Shown in pieces: positions 44,547 to 53,545 of a stretch of DNA of 64,000 nt (position 1 is its first letter; each line of letters begins with the position of its first letter). The translations under genes and the position numbers were made by a program. Source of the stretch: Planctomycetota bacterium. GTDB taxonomy: Bacteria > Planctomycetota > Planctomycetia > Pirellulales > Lacipirellulaceae. The notes under the pieces are model-generated. The model was given only the letters and a program-made list of their open reading frames with translations. It was not told where the DNA came from and searched no databases. The stretch covers positions 1-64,000 of the forward strand of contig JAJDED010000007.1 in NCBI GenBank assembly GCA_029259915.1, written 5' to 3'.

Positions 44547-45626
44547 ATGGACAACTGTGTACCCCATGACGCCGGTGCCAAGGGCACTTCTCGCCGGTTG
44601 ATAATCTTGACGGAAGGGCATTCAGAACCGATCACTGCCAAAACGGCAACGTGTGTTTTGCGTTACCGGCCCGAGCAGGTGGTTGCGCTGCTCGACTCGA
44701 CGCAAGTCGGGAAGACCTCAGGCGAAGTGTTTGGCGTAGGGGGATCGGTTCCCTTTGTTGCAGATTTGGAATCCGCTCCGCAAGCCAATGCTCTGATGCT
44801 GGGCATCGCGCCGCCGGGGGGACGCCTGCCTCAGTCGTGGCGGCAAGTCATTCTCTCCGCAATCGGAAACGGGTTGGATATTATATCCGGTTTGCACGAG
44901 TTCCTCTCATCGGATGCCGAGTTCACACAGGCTGCCGCGAGGCAAGGAGTGCAACTTGTAGACGTCCGTAAGAATAATGAACACGACGTTGCCGATTGCG
45001 AAAATATCCGTGAAGGTTGTTTGAGAATTCACACCGTGGGACAGGATTGCAGCATTGGCAAAATGCTCGTTGCGTTGGAAATGTCAATCGCGATGAACCA
45101 AGCGGGAATCGATTCAAAATTTGTCGCCACAGGACAGACGGGGATTATGGTCGAAGGCGATGGCTGTCCGATCGATTGTGTGGTGGCAGATTTTTTGAGC
45201 GGGGCGGTCGAGAAATTGGTCCTTGCCAATCAGCATCACGACGTTTTATTCATCGAAGGGCAGGGGAGTTTGGCCCATCCGCGCTACTCGGCGGTAACAC
45301 TCGGTTTGCTTCACGGCTGCATGCCGCATGGCATGATTATGTGTTATGAAGTGGGCAGAAAATCTGTGCATGGGATGGAGCATGTGCCATTGAAGCCGCT
45401 TGACGAATTGTGCGAAGTTTACGAAAGGATGGCGAATCTCATGTCGCCATCAAAAGTCATTGGCATTGCCATGAATAGTCGGCGAGTATCGGCGGACGAG
45501 GCGGAGCAAGAGCGCGAGCGTCTGCAAAGCAAACTTGGCTTGCCAGTGTGCGACGTAATCCGACATGGTCCCGACGATTTGGTTCAGGCCGTTCGGCAAA
45601 TGATGCCACAGTTGACGGTTTCATAA
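44547..45626 (+). CDS. dgcN: DgcN-family protein (DUF1611), paralog 2
   Basis: 359 residues. N-terminal Rossmann-like domain (ISGLHEFLSSDAEF near 115-127) and a C-terminal P-loop domain (VGQDCSIGKMLVALEMSIAM, P-loop ~165-172; ATGQTGIMVEGDGCPIDCVV; FIEGQGSLAHPRYSAV). DgcN is described as a D-glutamate N-acetyltransferase that works with the epimerase-like DgcA on D-Glu. Here the next gene is exactly a DgcA/dipeptide-epimerase homolog, 46 bases on, which supports the assignment more than for the copy at 10474. First gene of a five-gene operon to 51815 for murein peptide breakdown. Confidence 0.87.
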   Translation: MDNCVPHDAGAKGTSRRLIILTEGHSEPITAKTATCVLRYRPEQVVALLDSTQVGKTSGEVFGVGGSVPFVADLESAPQANALMLGIAPPGGRLPQSWRQVILSAIGNGLDIISGLHEFLSSDAEFTQAAARQGVQLVDVRKNNEHDVADCENIREGCLRIHTVGQDCSIGKMLVALEMSIAMNQAGIDSKFVATGQTGIMVEGDGCPIDCVVADFLSGAVEKLVLANQHHDVLFIEGQGSLAHPRYSAVTLGLLHGCMPHGMIMCYEVGRKSVHGMEHVPLKPLDELCEVYERMANLMSPSKVIGIAMNSRRVSADEAEQERERLQSKLGLPVCDVIRHGPDDLVQAVRQMMPQLTVS

Positions 45627-45672
45627 AATCTAGTGCCTCAATACTACGAGAGTCTGCTTTTCTTTGACCTGA

Positions 45673-46707
45673 GTGGGTATCGTGAAATTATTGACGCACA
45701 CGTTCGATTTGCCCCTTCGTCACACGTTTACGATTTCTCGCGAATCAACCAAGGTGCAACCGACGCTGATTGTCGAGCTCACCGATGGCAAGCATCATGG
45801 CTACGGCGAGGCGACCACCAACACGTACTACGGGATGACGTTCGAGCGGATGCGCGAGGCGCTGGAGTCGGTACGTGAAGTGGTCGAAGCGATCGATCGT
45901 CCGGAGCCGGAAACGCTGTGGGAGAAGGTTACAGAGAGAATCGCCGATTGCCCGTTCGCGCTGTGTGCGCTGGATCAGGCCGCACACGATCTTTGGGGCA
46001 AGCAGCAGGGAGCGCCGGTCTATCGGCTGTGGGGGCTTGAGGTTGACCACATTCCGCTCTCGAACTTCACGCTAGGAATCGACTCGATTGAGGTGATGGT
46101 CGAAAAGTTGCGGGAAGTCCCCGATTGGCCAATCTATAAAATCAAACTTGGCACAGCGCACGATTTAGACATTGTCTGCGAGTTGCGCAAACACACCGAT
46201 GCCGTGTTTCGTGTCGATGCCAATTGCGGTTGGGGCGTTCAGGAAGCGATCGAGAATTCGCACATACTTCAATCGCTAGGCGTGGAGTTTATCGAACAAC
46301 CGCTCCCTGCCGACGATTGGGACGGTTACCGGCAATTGTTTGAAGAATCAGCATTGCCAATTGTTGCCGACGAAAGTTGTATTGCAGAAGCCGACGTAGC
46401 GCAATGCCAAGGATGTTTCCATGGCGTGAATATCAAACTCGTCAAATGCGGCGGATTGACTCCGGCGCGACGCATGATTCGCGAAGCACGCGATCTGGGA
46501 ATGAAGGTGATGGTTGGTTGCATGACGGAATCAACCGTCGGCATTTCGGCCATTGCTCAATTGCTGCCGATGTTGGACTATGTCGACATGGATGGCGCCG
46601 CACTCTTGGCCAAAGACATCGCCACGGGCGTGGTCGTCGAAAAGGGAAGATGTCGCTACCCGGATGCCAACGGTCACGGCGTGTGTCTGATAGCCGATGC
46701 GAAATAG
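45673..46707 (+). CDS. dgcA: dipeptide epimerase / N-acetyl-D-Glu racemase (enolase superfamily, DgcA/YcjG)
   Basis: Muconate-lactonizing subgroup of the enolase superfamily. All expected catalytic residues are visible: KIK (K156, K158) in IYKIKLG, metal ligands D182 (FRVDANCGW), E208 (FIEQPLP) and D233 (VADESC), and general acid/base K255 in NIKLVKCGG; the DMDG motif near the C-terminus is typical of L-Ala-D/L-Glu epimerases. It would convert L-Ala-D-Glu to L-Ala-L-Glu or, as DgcA, N-acetyl-D-Glu to the L-form. Placement after DgcN favours D-Glu salvage; both reactions serve murein peptides. GTG 45673 or GTG 45682 are possible starts. Confidence 0.9.
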   Translation: MGIVKLLTHTFDLPLRHTFTISRESTKVQPTLIVELTDGKHHGYGEATTNTYYGMTFERMREALESVREVVEAIDRPEPETLWEKVTERIADCPFALCALDQAAHDLWGKQQGAPVYRLWGLEVDHIPLSNFTLGIDSIEVMVEKLREVPDWPIYKIKLGTAHDLDIVCELRKHTDAVFRVDANCGWGVQEAIENSHILQSLGVEFIEQPLPADDWDGYRQLFEESALPIVADESCIAEADVAQCQGCFHGVNIKLVKCGGLTPARRMIREARDLGMKVMVGCMTESTVGISAIAQLLPMLDYVDMDGAALLAKDIATGVVVEKGRCRYPDANGHGVCLIADAK

Positions 46708-46738
46708 AGTTCGTTTCTGCAATTTGGGAGAAGCATGA

Positions 46739-48832
46739 ATGATACATAGACACAATTATTCCAAAGCTGTGACAAAGCGCGGTTCCCAATCGTATTTGCA
46801 TACGATTCGACGGGCGTTTTTTTCCTATCTACTTCTTTTTGTTGCACAGGGTGGGGGGGGATATCCACTCTTTGCGAAAGAAGATCTCGCAGCCGTTCTA
46901 AAACCGTTGATCGACGCACATCAGGGCGAGGTGACGGTCATGGTCGAACAGTGTGAATCGGGCGACTCGTATGCCTACCGTGCGGACAAACCGATGCCGA
47001 CGGCCAGCTTGATCAAGTTTCCGTTGATGGTGGCCGCCTATCAGGCGGTTGCGGATGGCAAGTTGAGCTTGGAGCAACCGATTGTCCTGCAAAAAGAGGA
47101 CAAGGTGCCAGGCTCGGGAATTTTAACGCCACATTTTTCCGAGGGAGCAACCATTTCGCTAGCCGACGCCATCCACCTAATGATGGTCTATTCAGACAAC
47201 ACGGCAACGAATTTGGTGATCGATCAAGTCGGATTGCCCGCGACCGCTGAATTGATGAAAAAACTGGACTGTCCGAATACGTTGCTGCACTCCAAAGTTT
47301 TCCGTCGGGACACGTCGATTTTTCCGGAACGTAGCAAACAGTATGGCTTGGGGAGTACCACGGCACGCGAAATGGTTCGGCTGCTCGCGTCTCTACAGTC
47401 TGGTCGGTTGGTGAGCGAAACAGCAAGCAAGCAAATGCTAGCCCACATGTTTGCTTGTGAAAGTCGGTCGAAGTTTCCTCGGCTCCTACCGCCGGGAACC
47501 AAAATCGCCCACAAAGGGGGCTCGGTTTCTGCTTCGCGCGCATCGGCGGGCATTATCGAAAGTCCGAGCGGGCCGATTGCCGTTTGTGTGATGACCACCG
47601 ACAACGAAGATCGCAGTTGGAGCGACGAAAATGCAGCCGATTTGCTTTGCTCGCATATTGCCAGAGAGGCGTACAATTTTTTCAATCCTGATCAGAGGGG
47701 AGCGCAGTCCGCGACTCCGCAGGTGCTAAAAGTCGGTGCCGGTGGGAAATTGGTCGAATCGTTGCAACGAACGCTTAATGCGCGCCTGAAGCCCTCGCCC
47801 GGTTTGGGCGTGGACGGCGATTTCGGTCCCGCAACGCAGCGCGCAGTGTTGGCTTTCCAACGTTTTAAGGGACTGGAAGAAACGGGGGAAGTCGGCCCCA
47901 AAATGTGGGCGGCTTTAGGGACGCTGGTCGACAAAGACCCCGACGCGCCGGATCCTGACGAGGTGAATTCACGCGAATGGATCAAACAACCTGCCGACAC
48001 ACTTTCAGGCCCTCCGTTTGTTACCTGCAAGGCGTGGGCGATAGGCGACGCAAAAACGGGGGAACTGCTTTGGGGATTCGAAGAAGATACAGTTCGAGAC
48101 ATTGCTAGCACCACCAAAATGATGACCGCTTATCTCGTGACAAGCTTGGCGGAGAAGAACCCCGAGATACTGGACGAAGTCGTCGTATTTTCCAAGCGGG
48201 CAGATGAGACCGGCGGTTCGACTGCGGGTATTCGGGCTGGCGAGAGAGTCTCAGTCCGCGATTTGCTTTACGGCTTGATGTTACCTTCGGGGAACGATGC
48301 TTCGATGGCATTGGCTGAACACTTTGGATCTCGGCTGGGAGACGCTTCCGGGAATGCTGAAACTGCCGCTTCATACGATCAATTCATCGCCGCAATGAAT
48401 CGCATGGCCGACCGTTTGGGAATGCATGCATCGGGCTTCGAAAATCCCAACGGCCTTCCCCAAAAAGGACATCACGCGACAGCTCGCGATTTGCTGATTC
48501 TGGCTTACAATGCCATGCAGCAACCGCTGTTTCGTAAGTATGTTTCCACCCCGGAACGTGGCAGCACGGTAACCGGGGCGGAAGGATACAAGCGAAATGT
48601 GGTTTGGAAGGGCACCAATCGTTTGCTACGCATCGAAGGCTTCGACGGTATCAAGACGGGCACTACCAATGCGGCTGGTTCTTGTCTGGTATCACGAGGC
48701 TCGCGTGGCGATCGGTCGTTGATTGTTGTTGTCTTGGGAGCCACCAGTACCGATGCGCGTTATGTTGACTCGCGAAATTTGTATCGCTGGGCCTGGCACG
48801 AACTGGGATTTCGCGATAACACCGAACAGTAG
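46739..48832 (+). CDS. three-module protein: class A beta-lactamase-like, PG-binding, D-Ala-D-Ala carboxypeptidase (S11)
   Basis: 697 residues with an N-terminal hydrophobic export segment (RRAFFSYLLLFVAQ). Module 1 (~50-310) has a class A serine-hydrolase set: SLIK (S90, K93), SDN (152-154) and KGGS (259-262). Module 2 (~325-395) is a PG_binding_1 repeat (LQRTLNARLK...DGDFGPATQRAVLAFQRFKG). Module 3 (~430-697) is a peptidase S11 DD-carboxypeptidase with STTK (S457, K460), SGN (517-519) and KTG (639-641). All motifs are intact, so both catalytic modules look active. The pairing of two penicillin-recognising folds around a murein-binding domain is unusual. Position in the dgcNA operon suggests trimming of murein peptides before uptake, or protection against beta-lactams. 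Confidence 0.87.
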   Translation: MIHRHNYSKAVTKRGSQSYLHTIRRAFFSYLLLFVAQGGGGYPLFAKEDLAAVLKPLIDAHQGEVTVMVEQCESGDSYAYRADKPMPTASLIKFPLMVAAYQAVADGKLSLEQPIVLQKEDKVPGSGILTPHFSEGATISLADAIHLMMVYSDNTATNLVIDQVGLPATAELMKKLDCPNTLLHSKVFRRDTSIFPERSKQYGLGSTTAREMVRLLASLQSGRLVSETASKQMLAHMFACESRSKFPRLLPPGTKIAHKGGSVSASRASAGIIESPSGPIAVCVMTTDNEDRSWSDENAADLLCSHIAREAYNFFNPDQRGAQSATPQVLKVGAGGKLVESLQRTLNARLKPSPGLGVDGDFGPATQRAVLAFQRFKGLEETGEVGPKMWAALGTLVDKDPDAPDPDEVNSREWIKQPADTLSGPPFVTCKAWAIGDAKTGELLWGFEEDTVRDIASTTKMMTAYLVTSLAEKNPEILDEVVVFSKRADETGGSTAGIRAGERVSVRDLLYGLMLPSGNDASMALAEHFGSRLGDASGNAETAASYDQFIAAMNRMADRLGMHASGFENPNGLPQKGHHATARDLLILAYNAMQQPLFRKYVSTPERGSTVTGAEGYKRNVVWKGTNRLLRIEGFDGIKTGTTNAAGSCLVSRGSRGDRSLIVVVLGATSTDARYVDSRNLYRWAWHELGFRDNTEQ

Positions 48833-48861
48833 TTGACCACCTCATCACTTCACTCTGGGTT

Positions 48862-50541
48862 ATGGAATCACATCCTTACGGTTGGCTGAGCTTGTTGCCG
48901 CCCTTGGTGGCGATTGTTTTGGCTATTGTTACGCGCAAAGCGACCGTTTCGCTGTTGATGGGAATTTTTTGCGGGGCCCTGCTCACCACCGGGGGCGATT
49001 TTTTTCGGGCCCTTTACGACACCTGCGAGGTGCATCTTTGGCCGACGTTTATCGATCCAGGAAAGTTGCGTGTTTTTTCTTTCACGCTCCTGATGGGCGC
49101 GATGATTGGCGTGATCTGCCGTTGCGGAGGCATGCAGGGTTTGATCCAGATCATTTCTCCGTTCGCCAAAACGCGTCGCGGTGGGCAGATGGTTACCTGG
49201 ATGATGGGGATCGCTATTTTTTTCGACGACTACGCAAATACGATTCTGCTCGGCGGCACGTTGCGCCCGCTTTGCGATCGATTGAAAATCTCGCGAGAAA
49301 AACTTGCCTATCTGGTCGATTCTACCGCCGCCCCGGTCGCAGGGCTTTCGCTGCTCTCGACTTGGGTGGCCGTGGAAATTGAATATGTGCGCGAAGGAAT
49401 CGAAACCTTGCAGGGGGCCAGCGATTTGAATGCGATCGATATTTTCGTCGGCAGTATTCCTTACCGCTTTTATATCGTCGCTTCTTTGGTTTTAATTCCA
49501 ATGATTGCGCTCACGGGCCGCGACTTTGGCCCGATGCTCAAGGCGGAGCGCCGTCGCATGCGTGGCGATTCGCTCGGTGCAGACGAACCGACCGCGCCAG
49601 AGCAGGCTGAGGATTTACCCGACGACATGCCCGCCCGTTGGTTCAATGCCGTGTTGCCGATTGTCGTGACGCTCGGCATGGTGATATGGCTGCTGGTGGC
49701 GACTGGAAAAGAAAAGCTGGCCAATGTGTCGAGCGACGTCGCACCGACGTTACGCGATATTTTGGGCGCAGCCGATTCGAGCTTTGCGCTGCAATATGGC
49801 GCGCTTGTTGGGTTGGCTGTGGTTGTGTTGTTGGCCAGTGTGCAAAGATTGCTTTCTAGCACGCAAATTGTGCGTGCCGCGGGAGCGGGAGCCCGAGTGG
49901 TGTTGCCGGCGATTGCCATTTTGTGGTGCGCCTCGGCCTTGTCGCGTATGACTGGAAGCAAGTCGGTAGAAGGAGAACCCACCACTATCGCTTACCAACA
50001 CCAAGACCATCGTCTTTACACGGGCGATTTTCTTGCGCAGCTAATAATCGAACCCGATCAAACTCCAAATACAGAAAACCAAGCGTCGGAGTCCACCTGG
50101 ACGGTGAAGCTCTTGCCGACGGTGGTGTTTCTGCTGGCCGCGGCGCTTTCGTTTGCCACAGGGACAAGTTTTGGCACGATGGGAATCTTGTTGCCGATTG
50201 TCGTGACGCTCACCCACGCGCTGTTGGGTGCTGCGGGAGCTTCGGGGACCGATCCGATCATGCTCGCCACGGTGGGCAGTGTGCTGGCCGGTGCGGTGTT
50301 TGGCGATCATTGTTCGCCCATTTCCGATACCACGATCCTCTCGTCGCAGTCGTGCGCTTGCGATCACATCGCGCACGTGGTGACTCAACTTCCCTATGCG
50401 GTGTTGGTTGCGGCGGTGTCGATTGTCTGTGGCACCTTACCTTTGGGTTGGGGCGTTTCGGTTTGGATTTTGTTGCCTCTGCAAGTCGTCGCGCTCTATC
50501 TGGTTTTGATGCTTGTTGGACAACGGGTAGAGACGCAGTGA
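48862..50541 (+). CDS. Na+/H+ antiporter, NhaC family
   Basis: 559 residues, ~12 hydrophobic segments, family marks LMGIFCGALLTTGGDFF, GGMQGLIQIISPFAKTRRGG and MMGIAIFFDDYANTILLGGT with the conserved FFDDYANT, later TGTSFGTMGILLPIVVTL and VLAGAVFGDHCSPISDTTIL. These match NhaC-type Na+/H+ antiporters. A polar insert (~220-260) and another (~375-415) lie in loops. It starts 29 bases after the DD-carboxypeptidase stop and 11 bases before the dipeptidase, so it is part of the operon. NhaC relatives can also exchange organic ions; amino acid or lactate exchange is conceivable given that MurQ yields D-lactate, but this is inference. Confidence 0.87.
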   Translation: MESHPYGWLSLLPPLVAIVLAIVTRKATVSLLMGIFCGALLTTGGDFFRALYDTCEVHLWPTFIDPGKLRVFSFTLLMGAMIGVICRCGGMQGLIQIISPFAKTRRGGQMVTWMMGIAIFFDDYANTILLGGTLRPLCDRLKISREKLAYLVDSTAAPVAGLSLLSTWVAVEIEYVREGIETLQGASDLNAIDIFVGSIPYRFYIVASLVLIPMIALTGRDFGPMLKAERRRMRGDSLGADEPTAPEQAEDLPDDMPARWFNAVLPIVVTLGMVIWLLVATGKEKLANVSSDVAPTLRDILGAADSSFALQYGALVGLAVVVLLASVQRLLSSTQIVRAAGAGARVVLPAIAILWCASALSRMTGSKSVEGEPTTIAYQHQDHRLYTGDFLAQLIIEPDQTPNTENQASESTWTVKLLPTVVFLLAAALSFATGTSFGTMGILLPIVVTLTHALLGAAGASGTDPIMLATVGSVLAGAVFGDHCSPISDTTILSSQSCACDHIAHVVTQLPYAVLVAAVSIVCGTLPLGWGVSVWILLPLQVVALYLVLMLVGQRVETQ

Positions 50542-50552
50542 CCTCTGGAGTT

Positions 50553-51815
50553 ATGAGTACCGCGATGAATCCACACAATCTCAGACTACTCCTGGCCTTA
50601 TTTCTTGCCGTGCTCGGAGCGAAAACCAATAGAGTTGCCACGGCTGACGACGCAGCCGAGCGAGGACCCGTCGTGCTTACCGACCAGGCGCGTCAACTCC
50701 ACCGGTCGGCCATAGTGATCGATGGGCACAACGATTTGCCTTGGGAGCTTCGTGCGCAAGGGTCGCTTTCTTTCCAGCGTCTGGATATATCCCAACAGCA
50801 ACCAACTCTGCAAACGGATATTCCCCGATTGAAGCAAGGCGGCGTCGGTGCCCAGTTCTGGTCGGTCTATGTGCCGGCCAGCACGGCCTACGACGGAACC
50901 GCATTGACCGCCACGTTGGAGCAAATCGAAATGGTCCATGCCATGGTCGACCGTTATCCGGGCACGTTCGAATTGGCGCTTACCACCGACGATATTGAGC
51001 GGATTCATTCCGAGGGAAAGATTGCCTCGCTCATTGGCGTGGAAGGGGGCCATTCGATCGAGAACTCCTTGAACGTCCTGCGTCAGCTCTATCGGCTGGG
51101 GGCGCGCTACATGACGCTCACGCATTCCGACACGCTCGGTTGGGCCGACTCCGCGACTGACGAGCCAAAGCACGGAGGGCTTACGCCTTTCGGCGAGGAT
51201 GTTATCGCAGCGATGAATCGTTTGGGCATGCTTGTCGATCTGTCGCACGTGTCGCCAGATACAATGAAACATGCCCTGCGAATCACACAAGCGCCCGTCA
51301 TTTTTTCGCATTCTTCCGCGCGGACCATCGCCGATCATCCGCGCAATGTGCCCGATGACGTGCTGCGGTTGGTTGCTGAAAATCAGGGTGTGGTGATGGC
51401 AAATTTTTATTCAGGGTATCTTGTGCCGCAATCGGCAGCGTGCAGCGTCCGCCGAATGGAAGTTCAGAAAGAATTGAAACAAACGCTTAAAGATGATGTG
51501 AAGGTCCGAGCAGAAATGAGAAAATGGGACAGCCAGAATCCTCAGCAACGTGGCACGATCCACGATCTCATGGATCACATCGACCACCTGGTCGACGTGG
51601 CTGGCGTCGACTGTGTGGGCTTGGGGTCCGACTATGACGGTGTGTCGATGTTACCCGAGCAACTCGAAGATGTGAGCAGTTTTCCGCTGATTACCCAGGC
51701 GTTGTTGGACCGTGGATACAGTGAACCGGATATTACAAAAATCCTAGGCGGAAATGTGTTGCGCGCGATGCGGCAGGCAGAGCAGGTAGCGAGCCGACTC
51801 CAAGCGGAGAAGTAG
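50553..51815 (+). CDS. membrane dipeptidase (peptidase M19)
   Basis: Zinc dipeptidase of the renal dipeptidase family that hydrolyses dipeptides including those with a D-residue at the second position. Metal ligands are seen: H59 and D61 in IDGHNDLPWEL, E164 in GVEGGHSIEN, H232 in DLSHVSPD and H253 in FSHSSAR. An N-terminal signal segment (LRLLLALFLAVLGA) indicates export. ATG 50553 is chosen because CTGGAG lies ahead and the frame upstream overlaps NhaC; ATG 50565 is possible. 420 residues. The last gene of the dgcN operon, 11 bases after nhaC; it would split L-Ala-D-Glu or D-Ala-containing dipeptides outside the cytoplasm. Confidence 0.93.
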   Translation: MSTAMNPHNLRLLLALFLAVLGAKTNRVATADDAAERGPVVLTDQARQLHRSAIVIDGHNDLPWELRAQGSLSFQRLDISQQQPTLQTDIPRLKQGGVGAQFWSVYVPASTAYDGTALTATLEQIEMVHAMVDRYPGTFELALTTDDIERIHSEGKIASLIGVEGGHSIENSLNVLRQLYRLGARYMTLTHSDTLGWADSATDEPKHGGLTPFGEDVIAAMNRLGMLVDLSHVSPDTMKHALRITQAPVIFSHSSARTIADHPRNVPDDVLRLVAENQGVVMANFYSGYLVPQSAACSVRRMEVQKELKQTLKDDVKVRAEMRKWDSQNPQQRGTIHDLMDHIDHLVDVAGVDCVGLGSDYDGVSMLPEQLEDVSSFPLITQALLDRGYSEPDITKILGGNVLRAMRQAEQVASRLQAEK

Positions 51816-51823
51816 TCCGTTCT

Positions 51824-53545
51824 TCATTCTCTCTCGGTTCGGACTCCACGCCCCACTTTGCCGGGGATCCGGGGATCGTGAACCCCGAGCAGTTTCCCGC
51901 CTGCATCAATGCCAATGGCTTGGGAGACGCCGCTCGAGTCGATCGTTTCGATGCAATGCCCCCGACATTTCAATCCATCGACGATGGTTTGTGGCAAGGC
52001 CGCTTCGACTAAAACGTGGTCGGGACGCCACTGATGATGGTAGCGGGGTGCGGCGATTGCGTCGTCTAGCTTCATTTCCAAATCGAGACAGCGCACCAAC
52101 GTCAATAACACTTGCGTGATAATCTTTGGTCCGCCGGCGGCGCCAACCGTCAGCACCGGTTCGCCGGAGGAATCGCATACGATTGTGGGACTCATGCTCG
52201 ACAATGGACGCTTCCCCGGCGCGACCGCGTTGTTTTCCGCACCTAGCAGCCCGAAGGCATTGGGGACTCCCGGCTGGCTGGAAAAGTCGTCCATTTCGTT
52301 GTTCAAAACAATTCCCGTACCTGGCACGATTACTTTCGAGCCGAACGACGTGTTCACCGTCGCAGTTATCGCCACCCAAGTGCCCCCTGAATCGGCAGCG
52401 GCGATGTGGGTTGTGTGCTGTCCGAAAAATTTCGCCGCAGCTCCCGGGGGATTGCCGTGAGCCGGAACCTCTCCGGTGCGATCGGGGTGAATCCGCTTGG
52501 CCAGCGACTTGGCGTAGTTTTTGTCGATCAGCCCTTGGGGTACCGGCACAAAATCGGCATCCCCGAGCCAGTGTGCCCGATCGGCAAATGCGAGCTTCAT
52601 CGCTTCGACAATCAGGTGGGTCGCATGGATAGAGTTTTGCTTGTGTTCTGCGCGGATGTCGAAGGTTTCCAGCATGTTGAGAATTTGCGCAACATGTACG
52701 CCACCAGAACTTGGGGGAGGAAAGCCAATGACTTTCCAATTGCGATACGTCGTGACAATCGGCGTGCGCTCGACTGCCCGATAGTCGGCGAAATCTTCGG
52801 CAGTAAGGATGCCGCCATTCTCGGCCATCCACTGGCCAACCTGTGCGGCAAATTCGCCCCGGTAGAACCAATCGGGACCGTGCTCTGCCATTTTTCGGTA
52901 AGAGCGCGCCAGGTCGGGTTGACGAAGCACTTCGCCTTCGTCGTAAGCGGAGCCATCCAGCTTGAGCAGCGCGGCCCGACTGCCTGCGAACTTCGCGAGG
53001 AACTGGGCCTTGTCGGCAAGTTTTCCGGCATAGTTGCGATCGATCGGAAAGCCGTGCTCGGCGATTTCCGCAGCGGGTAGTAGCAATTCGCCCAGTGTTT
53101 TCAGGCCGCACTTTTTGAGTGCCAAGTCGTAAGCGGCCAGCGCGCCTGGCACACCGACCGCGAGGGGGCCCATGGTGCTCAACTCGGGATCTGCTTTTCC
53201 GTCGCGAAGAAACATATCGCGGGTGGCGGCGGCTGGCGCTTTTTCTCGGCCATCAATGGCCAGCAAGGTTCCATCCGACCGACGGATCAAAATAAAACAG
53301 CCGCCCCCCAGTCCTGAATTGTGATTATCCACCACGCCCAGTGTTAAGGCCGTGGCCACTGCGGCGTCGACTGCATTGCCACCCTGCTCGAAGGCGGCAA
53401 TGCCCGCATCCGTTGCCAACGGCCGTACACTGGCAACCACGCAAACCTGCTCCGCAGCTTCGCTTTGGAATGTTGAATGCGAGAAGAGGGTACACGCAAT
53501 GAGCAGACAGTAGATTTGTCTCGACCGATGTTTAGACAACGTCAT
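51824..53545 (-). CDS. ggt: gamma-glutamyltransferase / hydrolase
   Basis: Ntn-type enzyme that hydrolyses or transfers gamma-glutamyl groups. After a signal segment (IYCLLIACTLFSHSTFQSEA) come NSGLGGGCFILIRR, FPPPSSGGVHVAQILNMLE and the autocleavage site HTTHIAAADSGG with nucleophile T378; VPGTGIVLNNEMDDFS and GKRPLSSMSPTIV complete the donor site. 573 residues, normal size, exported. In this setting gamma-D-glutamyl bonds of murein peptides are a possible substrate (inference); glutathione is the usual one. Its start overlaps the lipoprotein stop (ATGA); it converges on the membrane dipeptidase with an eight-base gap. Confidence 0.92.
   Translation of the reverse strand: MTLSKHRSRQIYCLLIACTLFSHSTFQSEAAEQVCVVASVRPLATDAGIAAFEQGGNAVDAAVATALTLGVVDNHNSGLGGGCFILIRRSDGTLLAIDGREKAPAAATRDMFLRDGKADPELSTMGPLAVGVPGALAAYDLALKKCGLKTLGELLLPAAEIAEHGFPIDRNYAGKLADKAQFLAKFAGSRAALLKLDGSAYDEGEVLRQPDLARSYRKMAEHGPDWFYRGEFAAQVGQWMAENGGILTAEDFADYRAVERTPIVTTYRNWKVIGFPPPSSGGVHVAQILNMLETFDIRAEHKQNSIHATHLIVEAMKLAFADRAHWLGDADFVPVPQGLIDKNYAKSLAKRIHPDRTGEVPAHGNPPGAAAKFFGQHTTHIAAADSGGTWVAITATVNTSFGSKVIVPGTGIVLNNEMDDFSSQPGVPNAFGLLGAENNAVAPGKRPLSSMSPTIVCDSSGEPVLTVGAAGGPKIITQVLLTLVRCLDLEMKLDDAIAAPRYHHQWRPDHVLVEAALPQTIVDGLKCRGHCIETIDSSGVSQAIGIDAGGKLLGVHDPRIPGKVGRGVRTERE

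Noticed and set aside
49923..50552. Long frame upstream of the membrane dipeptidase
   Set aside because: It overlaps nhaC in another frame with Arg/Cys-rich composition; the dipeptidase begins at ATG 50553 with a signal segment.
51906..53111. 401-codon minus-strand frame inside ggt
   Set aside because: It lies in another frame of a clearly recognisable gamma-glutamyltransferase, is Arg-rich and matches no family.
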